Origin: Lagopus muta
Taxonomy: Eukaryota; Chordata; Aves; Galliformes; Phasianidae
Assembly (NCBI RefSeq): GCF_023343835.1
Contig: NC_064435.1
Location: forward strand, 83,462,134 to 83,526,133
Length of the DNA: 64,000 nt
Reading direction: 5' to 3'
In this document: positions 35,099-47,168 of the stretch, piece after piece
Layout of the letters: each line of letters begins with the position of its first letter
How positions within the stretch are numbered: position 1 is the first letter of the stretch
Position numbers and translations under genes: made by a program
The notes under the pieces: generated by a model
What the model was told of the DNA's origin: nothing
Seen by the model: only the letters and a program-made list of their open reading frames with translations
Database searches by the model: none

Positions 35099-38000
35099 GT
35101 AATACAGCTAAATATTCTGGTGGTTTTACCTCATATTCATCCATCAGCTTTGGTTGCTGACAGATGATGCAAAGATTGAGAGACTTGCTGATTTGTTCTC
35201 TATGTCTTTTTGCCAGACTGGCTGTGATAAGCAGGTACTGGATATGCAGTTTGGTCTGTTACAGCTATTCTAGCACATAATCTGATTCAAAAACAGGGAA
35301 TGTTTGGAGACTTTTATTGGTAAATACTATTACTGTGGATTTTATTAGTACTGCAGATGTTCCTTTGCCATCTTTGATACTGGTCATGACACTAGAAACA
35401 TGGTGCTTTTTACTATGTGGACAAATAGCTTTGAATGTACAACTCAAAGAGCTGCCACTGTCCATGAACAAGCTTTACTTTCTGCCATTTGTGCCTGAGG
35501 TTATTATTTGAGCTGTGTGGATCATTCCTTACGAAAATTGGAACTGTGAGCTATTTAGCTGGACTTATCTTTTCTATAGGTCTGACACAAAATAACTGGG
35601 GAAGGAGAGATTCTGATTCTCCATGGAGCTTGTTTTATAAAAAAGATCATCTTAAATTGGATGTCTGCTAATTCCTTTCTCTTGAAGACCTCAAGGAAGG
35701 CAGAAAGTATGATACATCTACATGACTTGGACCAGGCTCTAGGCTAATAGAGACTTTAGGCAGTATTAAAACTGCCATCGGTCCCAAATCTCTATTTTTA
35801 GTCATGGTGAGACCAGTGAAGTTCTGCATATGTGCCTTAACACACCTGTGTTGTTGCTATCTTGTCTCCCTTGAAAAAAAATGACAAAACTTGTCTGAAC
35901 TGAGTTGTTATTTCAGACACGTAATTGACTGAAGCATGGCATCCTTTTTATAGATTCAATGAATCAACACGTAAACATCTCTAATTAAAATGGAAATAAG
36001 AGTTTATTTCTGCATTCTAGTTTTTCTTTGCATTTTCTGGAAGCAGTGCAATGTACTTCAAATGCAGTGTGTGAAAGACACTGTGAAATCATGAATGAAG
36101 GATTCAAGTATTCCTTTATGAAAAATCTTTCAACATAATAGATCAATAATTATTCTTTCTGTGGGGTTTTATTTTGTTATTGGTGGTGGTGTTTGGTGTT
36201 TTTTGTTGTTTGGTTCTTTTGAAAAATCCTGTAAACCCTAATAGAAAATTACATTTTCTATTTCTACAGTCCGGTGCAGAAGTGTATGAGAAGGGTCAAG
36301 AAATCTATGTCATGGCTGTCATTCTTCTTTCAAGATTGTTAACCTGAAATCCTGGCTTCATTGCATCTCAGCACTAATTTCAGCAAAAAGTCAGATGTTC
36401 ACTCCATCATGCTTTAGATTAAACTATCTATCACTGTGTTATATTCTGCTCTTTCTTCCCCATTCTCTTTTCACGCTCATCAGGTAAGTGTCCATAAATG
36501 CCATGAGGCCCAAATAAACTGATGTGTGGAAGGGCAGATGTCTAGGGACAAGAAGGGAGAATGTTTTGGTAAGGCCAAGTAGAAGTACATAGGGCAAAGG
36601 GTTTGATGAAAAGGTCGATGAAGGTTTGGAGGTTGATGAGGATTCTACATCTCAAGCCAAAATGCAGGGGTTAAAATGTTGCAGAATTATTTGTTCTTCA
36701 GTGAGAAGAATGGCTCTGCTAAGTAGTTATACAAATGTACTATTTAGTCATTCAGCACAGGAAAGTGTCAGGTTTTACTGTTACACAACAAAGAGGGACT
36801 ACAGAGGAATATACTGCTTTCCTTAGCCTATTGCATCCTCTTGGATGCAATATTTTGTGTTACAACATCTTGAAAACTTTTTAGTCACAGAAAGCAGCAG
36901 CCCTGCAGCAATGAAAGAACAGGTGATGGACTAATAACAGGATCTCTTGTTTATTTCCTCTGCCCTTATTGATGATCAGATTGTGGTGTGCTGAGCTGGA
37001 AGGTAGAAAAGGAGGCCAAGTCCTATATTAGCAAGGAGTCCTCCAGCTGTTAAAGGTAAAAGTCATCCTGGGTGAGGTCAGTCTTTCACGGTGACTCAAA
37101 CGGACAGTCTTGCTTGTGTCAGCAGAAGCTTAGCTACCATCACAGCTGCACAAACGTGGGCACTGCTTCTTCAGCGAACCGCCTGGAGACTAGGCAGGTT
37201 GCTGCACGTAGGGAAAGTAGAAAGAACTCTGGTAGGATGAACACAGGTTGGAGTGTCGGTGTGAACACTGTGAGCTCTTCCTGTCCAAGTTTATAAGAGA
37301 AGGAGGGGCCACTTTCGAACTTGGCAGGGCTAGGCATGTATGGAAAAGCTTGGGCAGCAGCAAGTCTTTTTTCCTAGTTCAAAGGCCTAACCAAGCTGTT
37401 CCAGGCACCATGAACATGAGTTGGGAGAGCCCAACAAGTCACTGCCAGTGCTCTGCTGCCTGGCACCGAGGCTGCTTTTTGCTTTCAGATGCTCTGTTGT
37501 TTCATGTTTTTATGACACCAGTATTTGCCAGGTGCTCCTGGGAACTGTTTTAAGGCAAATAAAAATGTTTCAGCTTTCAAAATATCTGTGAGATCTCTGG
37601 GGAAAGCTGAAATTTTGGTTTCTAGAAACTCTTACAGAAAGTCTGAAAATTCAAACGCTGAGAGAAATTCATGTTGTGGGTCCTTGAAAGAAAGCAATCT
37701 CAGAGTGGTCCTAGAAATTAAACCACTGGCAGCTGATTTCCCATAGCAACAGAAGTGCTAGATATCATGCCAGAGGTTCATTTACTGAACTGATCCACTG
37801 TGGGCAGAAGCTCAATGTTCTTGCAATGGTCCTTAGGGCAAAACAATTCCCTCAAAAAAGAGAAAATGATTCAGAATTATTTTACAGAAAACACACCTGG
37901 TATTTTCTGGGTCTACTCTAGCAAGGAAACAAATCTACAAGAAAACAAGCATAAAATGATGGATAAGACACTACAGAATGTTTGGTCCCATGGACAAGAC

Positions 38001-38435
38001 AGGAGATAATGCAGATCTTTGATACTGAATAAACATCAAACTCTGTAGCTGCACTCACTTGTCATGTTCTGTTTTCATGATAAAAATGAGTTGTTTGTGT
38101 TGAGAGGAAGATACAGCAAGCTGACAGCCATACCGCCCTACCTTGCACACAGCTCTATAGTATAGAACTTACTGTATTTACAGTCAGTGTTCGCTAAATC
38201 TGAGCTGCCAGATGAAATGACTGAATTTGCCTGTTTCCTTGTCCTCTAATGAAAAAATGCCGATTATAGCAGTTGAGATCACAACAGCATTTGGCTAATG
38301 CAACACCGATTAAAAAAAAAAAAGACTGGATTTGTTACGTCTGGGATTTAAAGGCAGGCAAGACTGATGATGCGCTTGCTGTACGCTGCCTGGAAACCTG
38401 ATTCACTTGTGGCACTATTCATCCAATACCTCAAG
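35099..38435. other. Non-coding stretch with plus-strand splice-like signals
   Basis: AT-rich sequence. It contains a recursive-splice-like motif at 36446-36489 and, at 36991 onward, a plus-strand acceptor (CCTCTGCCCTTATTGATGATC-AG region) followed by a short frame that stops. No coding exon is supported. Confidence 0.4.
36446..36489 (+). other. Recursive-splice-site-like motif
   Basis: On the plus strand a long pyrimidine tract (CTGCTCTTTCTTCCCCATTC, then TCTTTTCACGCTCAT) ends in CAG immediately followed by GTAAGTG. The juxtaposed 3' and 5' splice sites (Y-tract, CAG, GTAAGT) are the form of known ratchet points in long vertebrate introns. A second possible donor, TTTTG/GTAAGG, lies about 90 bp further on, as in RS-exons. 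A plus-strand host transcript is not established. Confidence 0.35.
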
Positions 38436-39220
38436 ATAATGACATGCCTGAGGGATGGGAGGCCATCCAGAGAGATCTAGACAAGCTCGAGCAGGGGGCC
38501 CAGGTGAACCTCATGAGGTTCAACAAAGCCAAGTGCAAGGTCATGCACCTGGGTCGTGGTAATCCCCACTATGAATACAAGCTGGTGTACTAGAAGATAG
38601 AGCACAGCACTACTAAGAAAGACTTCTGGGTACTGGTGGATGGCAAGCTGGACACAAACCAGCAATGTTCCTTCGCAGCCGGGAAAGCCAACTGCATCCT
38701 GGAGTGCATCAAAAGAAGCATGGCCAGCAGGTCAAGGGAGGCAATCCTTTCCCCCTCTAAGACCTCACCTGGATGTGGAGTCCTCTGTACAGGAGAGACA
38801 TGGACCTGTTGGAGCGCATATAGAGGAGGGCCACAGAAATGATCCAAGGGACTGAATACCTCTCCTTTGAGCACTGAGAGAGCAGGGGCTGTTCAGCCTG
38901 GAGAAGAGAAGGCTCTGGGGAGACTTAATAGTGGCTTTTCAGTATCTAAAGGAGGGCTATAAGAAGGAAGGGGACAGACTCCTTACAGGATCTGTTGTGA
39001 CAGGACAAAGGGAAATTATTTCAAACTAATAGAGAGGAGATTTAGATTGGATATAAGGAAGAAGTTATTTGCAGTAAGGGTGGTAAGGATGTCCTGTTCC
39101 TGGAGACATTCAAGGTCAGGCTGAAGCAACCTGATGTAGCTGCAGGTATCCCTGTTTATTGTGGGGGAGTTGAAATACATGAGCATTAAGGGTCTCTTCC
39201 AACTCAGATGATCCAGTGAT
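38436..39220 (+). mobile_element. CR1 LINE fragment with ORF2 C-terminus and 3' UTR
   Basis: This is the largest CR1 copy in the window, in plus orientation. The first part keeps the end of the ORF2 reverse-transcriptase frame ([12 protein letters not shown], then [19 protein letters not shown]) with a premature TAG near 38591 and later frameshifts. The 3' UTR follows (GGGCTGTTCAGCCTGGAGAA, GTGGCTTTTCAGTATCTAAA, ATTGGATATAAGGAAGAAGT), ending GGGTCTCTTCCAACTCAGAT. It is defective and 5' truncated. Several antisense open frames here are shadows of it. Confidence 0.95.
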
Positions 39221-41907
39221 AATTTATCAAGGAATACTGAGGGCTTGGACAGGGTGTTGATGAGACGTTGAAGGTATGTGGACACTACTTACTATGTTAT
39301 GTCCGCAACGAGTGGTGTGTAGGGAATGGCTGCCCTTGCCTCACAGTGCAGGAGCTTTTTATCTGTGTCTCCCAGGATGCAAAGAGAGTCCCACTCCTTG
39401 ATCACTGAAGATCAAATTGATCTATTTACCTTTTCAAGTGTTAACATACATTGGTAGCATATGCTTGCGAGGCTTTCTTCTGCTTGGTTTTGTAATATAC
39501 AGGTGGGTAATGCCACATATAATTTTGGAGCTAAGAAGATTTCACTGAGTGCTTCCCTTTTCACCTCATTTTCATCCCTCCTTCTTTAACGACCAGTGAA
39601 TTACAGTCAATTAAAGGTGACTGATAGGAACTGCAGGGAATACATTCATAAACAATTATGAAAAATAGCCGTGTACCTTGTGATCAGTGTATACAAATTA
39701 CATCATAAGGAGGAAGTAGTTATGGTTGATTGGAGCAATTAAATGTTTTCTTTAAGAAAGGGAAAAACCCTCCAGTGAGAATATTTTAGAAAATGGCTTT
39801 TTAATCATCTGTAGAACTGCTAGAATGACTGTCTCCTAATAGTTTTAAAGTGTTCCTTAGTTAGAATTAGCTGCAATTCCACTACTGAATAGCCAAATAC
39901 TTCCCCAGGAACCGGCTTACATTAAAGTTTATTTTTAATCACAAGATCACATCCCAAAAATTTTACATAGACCAAAGGAGACCAGAGAAGATTTGAGCAC
40001 ATGACTCTGGTGTGTAAACAGCCACAAATTTGGGAGCCATTGCACGGGTGAGAACACTTTCTTCAGTCATTCAAGAAAACATGCACAAAGCAAGATTCAC
40101 CATTCAAATAAGAAGCATGAACACTGACAGAAAAATCAGGTGTTTCCATCACTACCAGATGCATACTAACCAGCAACCTGCCACATTAATCAACTGGCTA
40201 ACGCCTTCAGTCTTGGCTGGTTCATCAACTATCCTCATCCCTGTGGACACCACTAGTTCTGCATGGGTAAGGACACATTTTGGGAGGGGAAGGACCGTGG
40301 CAGCATGCTGTGGAAGAGCAGTCTCTTCCTAGCAGTGTAGTGCCACGTGGGCAGATGACAAGGGACAGCTTGGTGGTGCCTGTGCAAGCCAATGGAGGAG
40401 CTTCTGGGCATAATGTGCCCCAGCAGTCCACTTCTGCCCATGGATGGGAATGCTGCTGGTCTGCATAGCCTGGGCACAGGCAGTGAGGGACCATGCTGTG
40501 TCTCTGCCAGCAGCGCGTACCAGCACCCAGCACAGAATGGAAGAGCACACCAGATGAGAGCATGCAAATTGGAAACGGGATACCATAGATGATAACCCTA
40601 AAAATCATCCTCTTGGAACAGAGAGAACACATACCTGATAGATACTCTACCAATAGCCTAGCTTAACACTGAGGATACAGCTCAAGATGTCATATATGTT
40701 CACACCTCTCAAGGAGACTCATGATGCTGGAAAAGGGTGAAAAGGCTGTAAACAGTCTTTTTTAGTCACAGAAACCCAGAACATGTTTCAGATAATAAGG
40801 TTATTTTTACTATTTTTTAATCTCTGTGGGAAATTCATGATATTCCTCCTTTTTCTCCCAATTTTAACTATTATCCCCTCTGTGCCTGCAAAACAAAGTT
40901 TATTTTTTACTCACCTGTATAAAATGCTTGAAGAACTCCAGATGATTGAAGATATAAAAGCTAAAGGAAATACATACATATGCATGCTTATATATAATTG
41001 TTGTTACTGTTACAGTCTGTGAGAAAAACAAGAATTATTCCTAGTAGAGTGTCAGATTTTTTATTTTTTATTTTTTTATGACTTTGGAAGCTGTTTAATA
41101 GCTAGTGATCAGATGATGAAACAACTGCTCTTGAAATCAATGAGAACTGGATTATGTGCTGGAGAAGAGAAAGCTTTAGGAGAAAATGTTTACATTACTG
41201 ATTATTTCTTATCTTAGATAATCACTATTTCTGCCTATGTCTTCCAGAAAAAACTCATTTTGTTTCTCTGAAAAATATGTAATGATTTGAAGATCATTTC
41301 AGTGGCCAAATGCACTAGAAATTCAAATCCATTTTCTAAATGCTTACAAAAAGTGTCTCAGATCAGTAAAAACAAGCTGAAGAGAATTAGAAGATACTCT
41401 TTAATTATCTAACCTCCGTGACTGCAATGTGTTTATTCTGTTTTCTTCTTACTGTTTTCTTTTTCTTGAGGATTTGAAATGACTTCTCTTTGAATGTAGA
41501 GGATATAAATCTGTCAATAAAGTCAACAATACTGCTTTTAAACATAGCTTAAATACATCTCTGTGTGTCCTATCCTACAAAAGATAGCAGCAACTGAAGC
41601 AATTTCCTCCATGGTCTGAATCCTAACTACCATACAGTTCCAGGAAAGTTAGTACAGCATTTGCTGTTTCACAAATTTGTTTCACAAATGCCATAAAATG
41701 GACATACCATTAAAATGAACACTGACATATTTATAGTCATACAGCTTGGCTCTTCACTGTGATCTTGCCCTTGAAGTATTGATGTCATACCAAAATTGCA
41801 CCTCATCCTACAATGTAAATTATTATTCTGTAATTCCATTTCTGTGATAGCACTACTGTGCCCACCAGTGGCACAACGGACATGTTAACAGCTGAGCCTG
41901 TCCTTAC
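39221..41907. other. Non-coding stretch, 2.7 kb
   Basis: Unique sequence. A GC-richer island at 40225-40600 carries overlapping open frames on both strands (up to 142 codons, Cys/His/Pro-rich) with no domain I recognise. It looks like a compositional island rather than a gene. Confidence 0.45.
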
Positions 41908-41947
41908 CACTCTACAGCCCCATAAAATGCCTCTCTGCTGCTCTTCA
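41908..41947 (-). CDS. Candidate short coding exon E, unidentified gene
   Basis: The acceptor is excellent (TATGCCTTTCTCCTGCAG) and the donor good (GAGTG followed by GTAAGGACAG), enclosing 40 bp on the minus strand. Two frames are open: EEQQRGILWGCRV (takes one base, ends phase 0) and KSSREAFYGAVE (takes two bases, ends phase 2). The first would accept the phase-2 end of the exon at 46726 and form a Cys codon at the join. The second looks more protein-like but needs another upstream partner. Splice-site strength is the main support. Confidence 0.35.
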
Positions 41948-44900
41948 CTGCAGGAGAAAGGCATAGGCTAGCTTACATCACCATTGGTATTAACTGTTAA
42001 CCAGCCTATCTGCACTCAAACAAAAATCAGACTGAACAGCAACATTCAGCATTTCTTAAGTGGTAATCTGAGTTCTGGATTTTCCATCCAAATGGCACAA
42101 AGTCCTTTGTAACATGCAAGGACAAGGCTTGCAATTCAGGCCCTCAGCCGTTTTCTTCACACCTCTGCGGATTTGGTGATGAGAATGACATTTTGATGTA
42201 GAGCACATTAGCCCTCCACTTTGAGTGCAAGGCCATGTGGATGTAGCTACTAATGCTGTGGGAAAGATTTGCATCCAGAAGGCTGCAGTAACACCCTCAG
42301 AAGGAAAGCATTGGGCTAATACTAGGAATAAGAGTCTGGAAGAGCGCCCAGATTCATAAGAAAAAAATATATAGTTTCCACTGCAGCTTGTCAATGAATA
42401 TTGAAAAAAGATGAGTGATGATTAAGAGTTTAAAATAATCTCCTTTCCACCCTTTCACCTGCCTCCAGTCAAATCATAAAGCCAGTCCTGTCCCTGGCTT
42501 ACATAATAATAGAATTATTTTTTTTAGAGTTTTGACCAATCGGCAGCCAATAGCTAAGAAATGACACACGTGTGCACAAGGAAGGGCCTTTGGGAAGAAA
42601 AGAGAAAGAAAATAGAAAATTTATTGTTGCCAGTCCACTGATGAATGCAGGCATTAGAATAGCAGATGTAGAAAATATAAGGGGCTTGAGAGCAAAAAGC
42701 TAAGTGTTGCCTCAGAGCACCAGGAAATGGAGCCAGGATTGTGAAAGTCATCAAGCTGCCTGCACTGTGCATTCTTTAATGTACAACACAATGCTTTGAT
42801 AACCGAAACCAAATGACCTAGAAACAGCAAGTGCTTCCTGCGAGAGAACTTGAAATAAGGTTTGCCACTCATGTAGGGTAGTCATCAGCATAAAGGAGGA
42901 AGAAGGGGAAGATGGAATTCTGCATGTTAGGATTTGGATGTTTGCCTCAGTGCATGGGACTGCTGCTTGGAATACACCAAGCAATGAGAAAAGGACTAGG
43001 AAGGGTGCAGTCTTAGCTCCAAGGTAATGGATAATCCAGAAACAGCTGTTTCTCTTCCTCAACCTTTTTTAAACTGCCACAGGAGACCTCTTTCCACTCA
43101 GAGCTCAGTTATTCTTCAGCATCGACTTCTCAACACACCACTTTGGCTTTCACAAGTAATCTGTTGGACAGGCTAGGAAATCTGCACTGAATTCCCTTGT
43201 CTCCAATGTTTGGCTTCGGTTAGGAAAAGATTTGCCCCAAGACTAAACATGTGTAATATCAAGCATAACCTTTTCTTAGCTTTATTGTACTCACTCTTAA
43301 ATCTAAATTATGCATACCTTGTGTGTGTTTATGTGTACGTGATAAACTCAAACGGGAACGGAAAATGTGGACTCCATTCACCCTGCATCCAGTGCAATAC
43401 AAGCAGACTCACAGAGGTGTGTGGGCATATATAGACTTAACCACATCTACTGTAAAGAAGAAAAAAAAATGCTGAGAAGCATTTTGTCATGTTTTCCATT
43501 TGAAGCATGTGAGCTGGGGAAACTCAATCCTATAACATCAATGTTTTTTGTTTTTCTAGTAGGCTTTTTCCTGTGCTATTTATTTGCTATCATGTTTTTT
43601 GAGAACTTGACAAGTTTGTGATATGTACCCCCCACCCCCCTCTTTCCCCATATCTAGAAAATATGCACACATTTGAATTATGACTTTCCTACAGGAACTA
43701 ACAGCTGTATGTGCAAATCATGCATATAAATCAATTACCAAGGCCTATGTACTATAAATGCACCCATTAATTAAGCAATGTCAGATGCTATGAACCATGA
43801 AGTTCATTACATCTTTAGCATTCAAACCAAGGATTATTTGAAGAAGCAATACTACGTTTACCTAATAGTTAATGAAATTAAGCCAGGTTGTTGCCAACAT
43901 TCTTATTTTATGCCTAATTCTGTGTTTAAATGTTTATGAATAAAACACTAACTGCTGAAAGCAGAAATGTTGAAATGTAATTACTGGTAAGTTATAACGC
44001 ACTTGAGGACTCATTATACCAGACTTGGGAGTTTTAAGATCACCAGTGTAACACACTCTCCAAAAACACAGAATTTTTATGGGCTAAAAGCTGGAAAGAC
44101 ATAAATGCTGTTGAATTTGTCCTGGCTGAGTGGAAATTTTGATGATCGTGGTAGCGTGATTTATGGGTATAACATTTTCCAGTCATTACATGGTTGCATT
44201 TCAACATTGTGACATGATTTGCATATGTGAATATCCCTGCAAATTAACTTCTGATGAGAGCTACATCTGCCTGGATTAAGAAGCTCCTATCTTAAAACCA
44301 ATCCAGCTGCTACCCTGAAGGACTTAGTTGGAGGGGGAAAAAAAAACTGCAATGTCATCATGTATAGTTTTTCCATATGTACATCATGTTTTACATTTAA
44401 ATATTGTATGGCAGCATTGGTGACTCTGTTAGCATTTATTCTGCCAACTAAGAGGCACCCAGTTATGTTAGTATGCAGACTCCACTCTGTAGCACTCCGC
44501 TTCACTCCGTTCATTTAACCTGCCTAAAAATACAAGTCTCAAAAGCAACAGTAGGATTCATAACTATTAAGATAATTTGGCCCCATGAACAGATTGAATT
44601 CAGAAGAAAACAATGCAAAAGAAAGAAACAAAACTGTGAGCCTCCCCAGAATTAACAGAAGAGAACAGCAAAGACCTTTAAACTAACAACACCTGCTGCT
44701 GGCTCAGCATTTCCCAGAACCAGGCATTTCTGCTACAAGATGCATATCCGTAGCAAAATGGCACAGCCCCTACCACAGAACACAAATGTGTAGGCTCTGA
44801 ATGCAATTGGTAGACACAAGAGTAGAGTCAGACAGAAGGGGAACACATCATGAAGTAACATTTTCTTTGGCAGAATAATAGTAAATCCGTGTCAGACTCG

Positions 44901-45026
44901 TGCTGAGCACTTTGCAGATCACAGTGGGTTTTTTGTTGTTGCTGTTGTTTTGTTGGGATTTTTTGGCAGCCTTTAGCAGCGAGGAGAAATTTCAAGGAAG
45001 AATGTAAAGGAGTCAGGAGGAAGAAC

Positions 45027-45058
45027 TGTGTGTGTGTGGGGGGGGGGGGGGGGGGGGG
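45027..45058 (+). repeat. (TG)n followed by G21
   Basis: A short TG dinucleotide repeat runs directly into 21 consecutive G residues, ending in CGAGGGGAGGG. Such a run can form G-quadruplex structures and is prone to length error in assembly and replication. Confidence 0.9.
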
Positions 45059-45569
45059 CGAGGGGAGGGAACTGAGAGAAGCAGGAGAATAATTTGAGCA
45101 TGGGAAGGAAAAAACAATGAGCTTCATCAAAATTCTGAGCAGAAGTAATATAAGCAGAGGAAGTAAAATAGATATTGTGACCTGTGGAGACCATCAAAAC
45201 AACTTGATGCAGTAGACAGTTGAAGGGGAGCATGGAAGAGAAGCCAAGGCAGCTCTGGAAAAGCTTGGAGAAAGTGGCACTTTCTCAAAGAGGTAAAAAG
45301 TCGTAAAAGAAAGGCTAGGAATTCACCAGGAGGATTTTGAAGGAGACACATATCCCACGGAAGCCAAGCAGTGGGGATAAAAGTCAGAGGAAGGGTAAAT
45401 TGCACAAGGAAAATGAGGAGAAACGTGTGAGTCCTGAAGAATTTAAGCTGACCTTCTGAGTGCATCTCAGACATTTCGGAGGTGGCAGAGCAAGATAGAA
45501 GCTGTTAATTTAGGGGGGAAGGGAACAGGCCTAAAGAATCAGGAAAGCCATGGGAATCAATCACAGAGC

Positions 45570-45593
45570 AAAAAAAAAAAAAAAAAAAAAAAA
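45570..45593. repeat. Poly(A) tract, A24
   Basis: Uninterrupted A run with no associated element recognised. Confidence 0.95.
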
Positions 45594-46074
45594 GCCAAGT
45601 TGGTGCTTGAGCTGAAAATACACAGAAGTAAACTGAGAATAGCCAAAGAAAGGAAGAAACACGAAGTTGAGGGGTAAAAGAAAAGAAAAGATAAAGAATT
45701 CATCATTGGATTTGCCTGAAATTTTAGAAATGGGAGATCAGCTGTTTCGTTAGGAGCATTTTGATTTTTACCAACATGAAGATTTTAAGATGTGCAGTAG
45801 TTACTGAACTGAACTTATGAGCTCATCCTTTCTTTTGTACCCAAAGCTTGATAACACTGTTGCCACTTGACGACACTGCTTTTGCTAGAAGACACTGTAA
45901 TTCAATTCAAATTCTAAAATTGTGATATTAATACATTTGTAATGAATGTCAATATGCACATGCACTAATAGCTTGACACACAGAAGTGAATAGTCAAATC
46001 CCAAGGAGAAACTAGAAAGCATTTCAGGTTCTCTTATGTACAGACTTAGCTGAATCTCAAATGCATAGAAACTG

Positions 46075-46116
46075 AAAAAAAAAAAAAAAAAAAAGAAAAG
46101 AAAAAAAAGAAAAAAT
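46075..46116. repeat. A-rich tract, A20 followed by GA-interrupted runs
   Basis: A20 followed by GAAAAG, A8, G and A5. Simple low-complexity sequence. Confidence 0.9.
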
Positions 46117-46725
46117 AACCAGTAATATCCATACCCCATTTTCAAATGTCTTTCATCCAAGTATTTTAAACTACAATTTCAATTGAAATGCAGTTCAAAA
46201 AAATCATTAAAGACAGAGGAAACATCTTACTGAAAAATCAGTAAGAGGCAGACAACATCAGTGTGCTATGCAGTGCAAAGACTAACAGCTAGAATAACTT
46301 CACCTATACGGAGATCTTTAGGCAAAGTCATGTTCACTGAGCCAAATTTGTATAAGGATGCCTGCAGTCAGCAGTGGCTTACTACAAGAGCAGTCTTTGA
46401 TGCAAACATGTCAGTAAACTGGGAAAGGACAGTAGAGTCAAAACTGCAATACATTTATGTATGTCAAACAGGAGATCTAGGCATAAACATAGCACTGTGG
46501 CATTATACCTCTACACGTAAAAGACTGGAGTAGGGTTTCTCCTTCCAGAGAGGAGGTAATGGAACCTGCTTGTCCCCTGCATAACTCTAAGCCTGCTGCT
46601 TGAAGCCTGAGAACCTGCAGCTGGACACTGCCTCCTTGATGGGCTACATCTAGTCATGTGCAGCACTGCTGAGAATGGTCACATATGAAAAGGTTAATAA
46701 GTGAAAGACACGTATGTTCTCTTAC

Positions 46726-46808
46726 CAGAATTTACGAGCAGCAAAGGGATCCATTCCAGTGCTGGTAATTCTTAAATCAAAGCCTCTTGGATCAAACATG
46801 AACTTAGG
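46726..46808 (-). CDS. Candidate internal coding exon D, unidentified gene
   Basis: On the minus strand the donor is strong (AATTCTG followed by GTAAGAGAAC). The acceptor is either CTGTTTTCCATGAAG (exon of 83 bp) or the next AAG six bases on (77 bp), both phase 0. The frame reads KFMFDPRGFDLRITSTGMDP and then FAARKF, ending in phase 2. The other two frames have stops. Composition (Asp, Arg, Gly, Pro, Met) is clearly protein-like. The frame in fact stays open for about 25 more codons upstream of the acceptor. The phase-0 start fits the exon at 47113, only about 300 bp upstream. Family not recognised. Confidence 0.55.
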
Positions 46809-47112
46809 CTTCATGGAAAACAGGAGGTATTCCCTCCTTAAAGCAAGGCTGGTCTGCGTGACTTCTATCCAATGCAGGCTTCACTTTCTGCAAGTAGCTG
46901 CTTCTAGATCTATCAATTTTGAAATGCAGAGTCAGCAACAGTAAGTGAACTCATGGCCTAAATGTACTCTTTCTTATCATAAAGCATTGCTTTTATTCCA
47001 TTTTGAGATGTTTAGAGGGAAGATCCTTAATACCTCACGTTCCCAAGAAAGCTTCATTTACTGATTTTCTGCAAAATTAAACATAAGAAACCTTTTCTAG
47101 TAACAGACTCAC

Positions 47113-47168
47113 AGTGATCATATTCACATATCCATCCTGGTGTAATTCCCATAGGGTTTTGGGAAGGT
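47113..47168 (-). CDS. Candidate internal coding exon C, unidentified gene
   Basis: The acceptor is the best in the window (TTTATTTTCTCCTTTGCTTT, then TTCAG) and the donor is ATCACT followed by GTGAGTCTG. The 56 bp take two bases for the first codon and end in phase 0, encoding LPKTLWELHQDGYVNMIT. The start fits the phase-1 end of the exon at 55564 (join forms an Asp codon) and the end fits the exon at 46808. One alternative frame is open but would not fit either neighbour. Product unknown. Confidence 0.55.

Larger units (their letters stand above)
41948..46725. other. Apparent intron, 4.8 kb, with homopolymer tracts
   Basis: Contains a (TG)n-G21 tract at 45027-45058, A24 at 45570-45593 and an A-rich run at 46075-46116. 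The part at 43690-44230 has the texture of conserved non-coding sequence. An exon-like minus piece at 46304-46361 does not fit the phase of the exon at 46726. Confidence 0.45.

Noticed and set aside
38477..38874. Open frames antisense to 38436-39220
   Set aside because: They are shadows of the plus-oriented CR1 ORF2 and UTR.
40225..40653. Overlapping open frames on both strands
   Set aside because: They reflect a local GC-rich island that lacks stops in several frames at once. No frame has a domain or a consistent exon structure.
42951..43023. Plus-strand exon-like piece (core HGTAAWNTPSNEKRTRKGAV)
   Set aside because: Acceptor and donor are only moderate, there is no phase-compatible partner, and the opposite strand is equally open.
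46304..46361. Minus-strand exon-like piece (core LYKFGSVNMTLPKDLRI)
   Set aside because: The peptide looks good, but its phase-0 start cannot follow the phase-2 end of the exon at 46726 and its GTGAAGTT donor is weak. It could be an alternative exon.
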